Assembly (NCBI GenBank): GCA_023128935.1
Contig: JAGMDA010000025.1
Span: 1 to 41,119, forward strand
Source of the DNA: Candidatus Eiseniibacteriota bacterium
GTDB taxonomy: Bacteria; Eisenbacteria; RBG-16-71-46; CAIMUX01; WJJG01
Length of the DNA: 41,119 nt
Reading direction: 5' to 3'
Below are positions 39,509-41,119 of the stretch, piece after piece (the stretch's first letter is position 1; each line of letters starts with the position of its first letter). Under the pieces are notes generated by a model. The model saw only the letters and a list, made by a program, of their open reading frames with translations, had not been told where the DNA came from and did no database searches. The translations under genes were made by a program, and so were the position numbers.

Positions 39509-39986
39509 CGAGATCACCCCAGTGATCATCGGCCTTGGCGGGATCCCACGAGCGTGTGCCCGACACATTTGTACGGCTGCTCGGAGTCATGCCGAACTCG
39601 GCGACGAAGGATCTCATCAGCAGCAGGGCTTTGTTCGCGATTGACAGGTACGGCGATTGCATAGGGGTCTCGTTCTTGGGGGACTTGACGACCATGCCGA
39701 ATTTGCGTATTTGCTCCTCGGCGTAGACCCAGCGCCCGTACACCACGCAGTAAGCCTCGAGCGCAACGAGATCCACTTCGGTGAGGAGCCCGAGCCGGTG
39801 GAGGATGGGGGCAATGCGTAGCCACTCCCTCGCGGCTACGGCGTCTAGCGAATCCGGAGGCCTCGGTACGTCGTCTCGGATGGGGGGCTGCGGCTCGTCA
39901 TGGTTGACGCGTTGCGGGTCGTGCTTGGCGGAGCCGGTCAGCTCCTTCAGGTTTTTCGGCTTCGGTGCCGGTCCTCTACGACCCAT
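39501..39986 (-). CDS. Terminase small subunit (P27 family)
   Basis: A 161-residue protein starting MGRRGPAPKPKNLKELTGSAKHD, the hallmark of P27-type small terminases, with PDSLDAVAAREWLRIAPILHRLGLLTEVDLVALEAYCVVYGRWVYAEE in the helical core. It binds the packaging site and regulates the large subunit. The overlaps with both neighbours (11 bases upstream, 8 downstream) support the start. It is a small-large pair in the standard order. Confidence 0.92.
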   Translation of the reverse strand: MGRRGPAPKPKNLKELTGSAKHDPQRVNHDEPQPPIRDDVPRPPDSLDAVAAREWLRIAPILHRLGLLTEVDLVALEAYCVVYGRWVYAEEQIRKFGMVVKSPKNETPMQSPYLSIANKALLLMRSFVAEFGMTPSSRTNVSGTRSWDPAKADDHWGDLDG

Positions 39987-41073
39987 CGAGCACCGCCTTC
40001 TGGTCGGTGAGTGTCTCCCAGCGCTGCACTATCACGTCGCAGTAGCCGGGATCTATTTCGTGAGCGACACACTTGCGCTCAAGTTGCTCGGCGGCAATCA
40101 ACGAAGTACCGCTGCCGGCAAACGGATCGAATATCAGGCCATCGGTGCAGTTCCCGATCAGCATCCGAATCCAGTCAAGCGGCTTGGCGTGGGAGTGCGC
40201 TGTGGCCCGCTGCGTGATGGGGAACTGGAAGATATCGGACAGGTGCTTGCCTCGCGGGTCGGGCGTGTACTGATAGCTTCCTCGGCTGTTCGTCGCCACC
40301 TTGGCTTCGCCCGGCTCTCCGTAGTGGGAGCCGTTGAAGTCGTAGTTGAGCGGCCCGTAAAGCAGGCAATACTTGCCTCGTCGGAGCGGCCTGCCGGGTG
40401 TGTACCAGGAGGTAACGCAATCCCAAGTAAAGCACCATGCTGGCGAGCCAAACGCACTCACAACATCGCCCAGGCGGAACCCATCGCAGAACGCAAGCAC
40501 ATTGGTAGCGTGGACTTCGCGCGCCGGGATTTCCTTGTCCCACGGCGGATCGAAAATGTAGCAGCCAATATCCTCCGGTACCGGAGCACGCAAGCTGTCC
40601 CCGCACAGCAGTCGGTGCGCACCCATCAGCCACAGATCGCCAGGCTTGGTTACCGGATTCTCTGGCGGATCGGCAGGAGGTGGAGCGCTGCGCGGAGCTG
40701 GCTGCACCAGTGCGTCGAGTCTCAGCAGTCCGCTAGGATCGAATTCCTTCAGCTCCACCAGCAACGGCTGGAGCGAGGCCGTGAAGTCACCCGCAATGTG
40801 CGGATTGTTGCACGTGATGTTGAGTGCTTTCTCTTTGATCTCGTCGAGGTCGACCACCACCACACGTGTCTCGGTGTCGCCACGAGCAAGTAGCACCCTG
40901 AGTCGCTGGTGACCAGAGACCACGTTGCCGGTGCGCTTATTCCAGACTATCGGCTGCACATTGCCGAAGCGCTCAACCGAAGCCGTGAGTCCTGCCAGGG
41001 ATTCGCTGCTGATCGAGCGTGGGTTGTAGTCGGCAGGCGCCAGGGAGGCCAAGGTTTTCTTGCGTATGATCAC
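39976..41073 (-). CDS. ParB-like domain fused to beta-class DNA methyltransferase
   Basis: A 365-residue protein, GTG 41073 chosen for a GTGA overlap with a frame coming from the right edge; the frame itself stays open to the edge. Residues 5-95 are a ParB/sulfiredoxin-like domain (DYNPRSIS at 15-22; VVSGHQRLRVLLARG at 51-65). From about 145 a methyltransferase follows with DPPW (175-178) before FDPFAGSGT (315-323). Catalytic motif first and AdoMet motif later is the beta class, which methylates adenine N6 or cytosine N4. Such ParB-methyltransferase fusions sit next to terminase in many phages. The role may be modification coupled to packaging or to protection of DNA. Confidence 0.9.
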   Translation of the reverse strand: MIIRKKTLASLAPADYNPRSISSESLAGLTASVERFGNVQPIVWNKRTGNVVSGHQRLRVLLARGDTETRVVVVDLDEIKEKALNITCNNPHIAGDFTASLQPLLVELKEFDPSGLLRLDALVQPAPRSAPPPADPPENPVTKPGDLWLMGAHRLLCGDSLRAPVPEDIGCYIFDPPWDKEIPAREVHATNVLAFCDGFRLGDVVSAFGSPAWCFTWDCVTSWYTPGRPLRRGKYCLLYGPLNYDFNGSHYGEPGEAKVATNSRGSYQYTPDPRGKHLSDIFQFPITQRATAHSHAKPLDWIRMLIGNCTDGLIFDPFAGSGTSLIAAEQLERKCVAHEIDPGYCDVIVQRWETLTDQKAVLDGS

Positions 41074-41119
41074 GCGCGCGACCCCCCTGGGCCAAAACCT
41101 GCGGATAAAAAACTCGAGG
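41070..41119 (-). CDS. C-terminal end of a gene entering from the right edge
   Basis: Fifteen codons end with SSFLSAGFGPGGSRA and a TGA that overlaps the next GTG start (GTGA), the usual coupling in this genome. The gene body lies outside the window. The identity is unknown. If the contig were closed end to end, a stop at position 20 in the same frame would leave no start for this peptide, so either the contig is not circular at this joint or this frame is not a gene. Confidence 0.4.
   Translation of the reverse strand, partial: SSFLSAGFGPGGSRA

Larger units (their letters stand above)
250..40962. repeat. Dispersed over-represented hexamer GCAATG / CATTGC
   Basis: A hand scan of the whole window finds about 103 copies of GCAATG, about 44 reading GCAATG and 59 reading CATTGC on the plus strand. 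Random sequence of similar base composition would hold roughly 17. Copies fall inside genes in both orientations and at several gene starts (18964, 19874, 20206, 21504, 32694, 34392). The flanks are variable, with a tendency to a pyrimidine after the motif. Adjacent copies are usually 0.1-1.6 kb apart. The exception is 14090-18010, which has none. The count was made by eye and may be off by a few. Confidence 0.85.

Noticed and set aside
39781-40893. 370-codon plus-strand frame across the ParB-methyltransferase gene
   Set aside because: Antisense to a protein with clear methyltransferase and ParB motifs; no RBS or recognisable domain.
1-41119. Prophage with integrase and attachment sites
   Set aside because: No integrase, excisionase or CI-like repressor was recognised, and no att-like direct repeats at the two ends were seen; such genes could still lie outside the window.

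Overview
The window reads as one nearly complete, or complete but opened, genome of a tailed double-stranded DNA phage with a long non-contractile tail (siphovirus) and an HK97-type head. Almost every gene lies on the minus strand, packed with 4-base ATGA or GTGA stop/start overlaps, so transcription runs from high to low coordinates. I found no integrase, no recognisable CI-type repressor, no tRNA, rRNA or CRISPR array. The lambda J/K-like tail tip, the Sec signal peptides with AxA cleavage motifs and an amidase lysin point to a Gram-negative host of fairly high G+C. The host species cannot be told from the sequence.

Layout in transcription order (minus strand, from the right end). Packaging and head: a ParB/DNA-methyltransferase fusion (39976-41073), small and large terminase, portal, prohead protease, major capsid protein, a probable head accessory protein between two RNA hairpins, and four connector/completion proteins (31.4-33.6 kb). 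Tail: tail tube, a two-frame tail assembly chaperone with a -1 frameshift site (about 30.19 kb), tape measure, two minor tail proteins, and an 1805-residue protein that fuses an NlpC/P60 peptidase to a lambda J-like tail tip. Then come a fibre-like protein, an HNH nuclease, two signal-peptide proteins and a lysis cassette with an amidase (17.8-20.5 kb).

The minus-strand run is interrupted by a block at about 14.2-17.6 kb. It holds two plus-strand genes ending at a strong bidirectional terminator and, divergent from them, a minus-strand gene with a zinc-protease HELGH motif. The block is visibly richer in G+C than its surroundings. It has none of a hexamer, GCAATG, that I counted about 103 times elsewhere, and it looks like an acquired cargo cassette (moron).

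The early region (14.2 kb down to 0.3 kb) starts at a promoter overlapped by three copies of a 9-bp operator-like sequence. It encodes small zinc proteins, a recombination set (Cas4-like nuclease, possible Rad52-like annealing protein, Rad50/SMC-like ATPase, RuvC-like resolvase), a Lar-like protein, a run of small Cys-rich proteins, two more DNA methyltransferases, and a replication set (winged-helix protein, initiator with internal iterons, DnaB-like helicase). The three methyltransferases and the Lar-like protein suggest heavy investment against host restriction.

Most notable: the roughly sixfold excess of GCAATG and its absence from the cargo block; a predicted origin of tandem 16-bp palindromes inside the initiator gene; the frameshift site; the operator/promoter; and the unrecognised acidic plus-strand gene pair.
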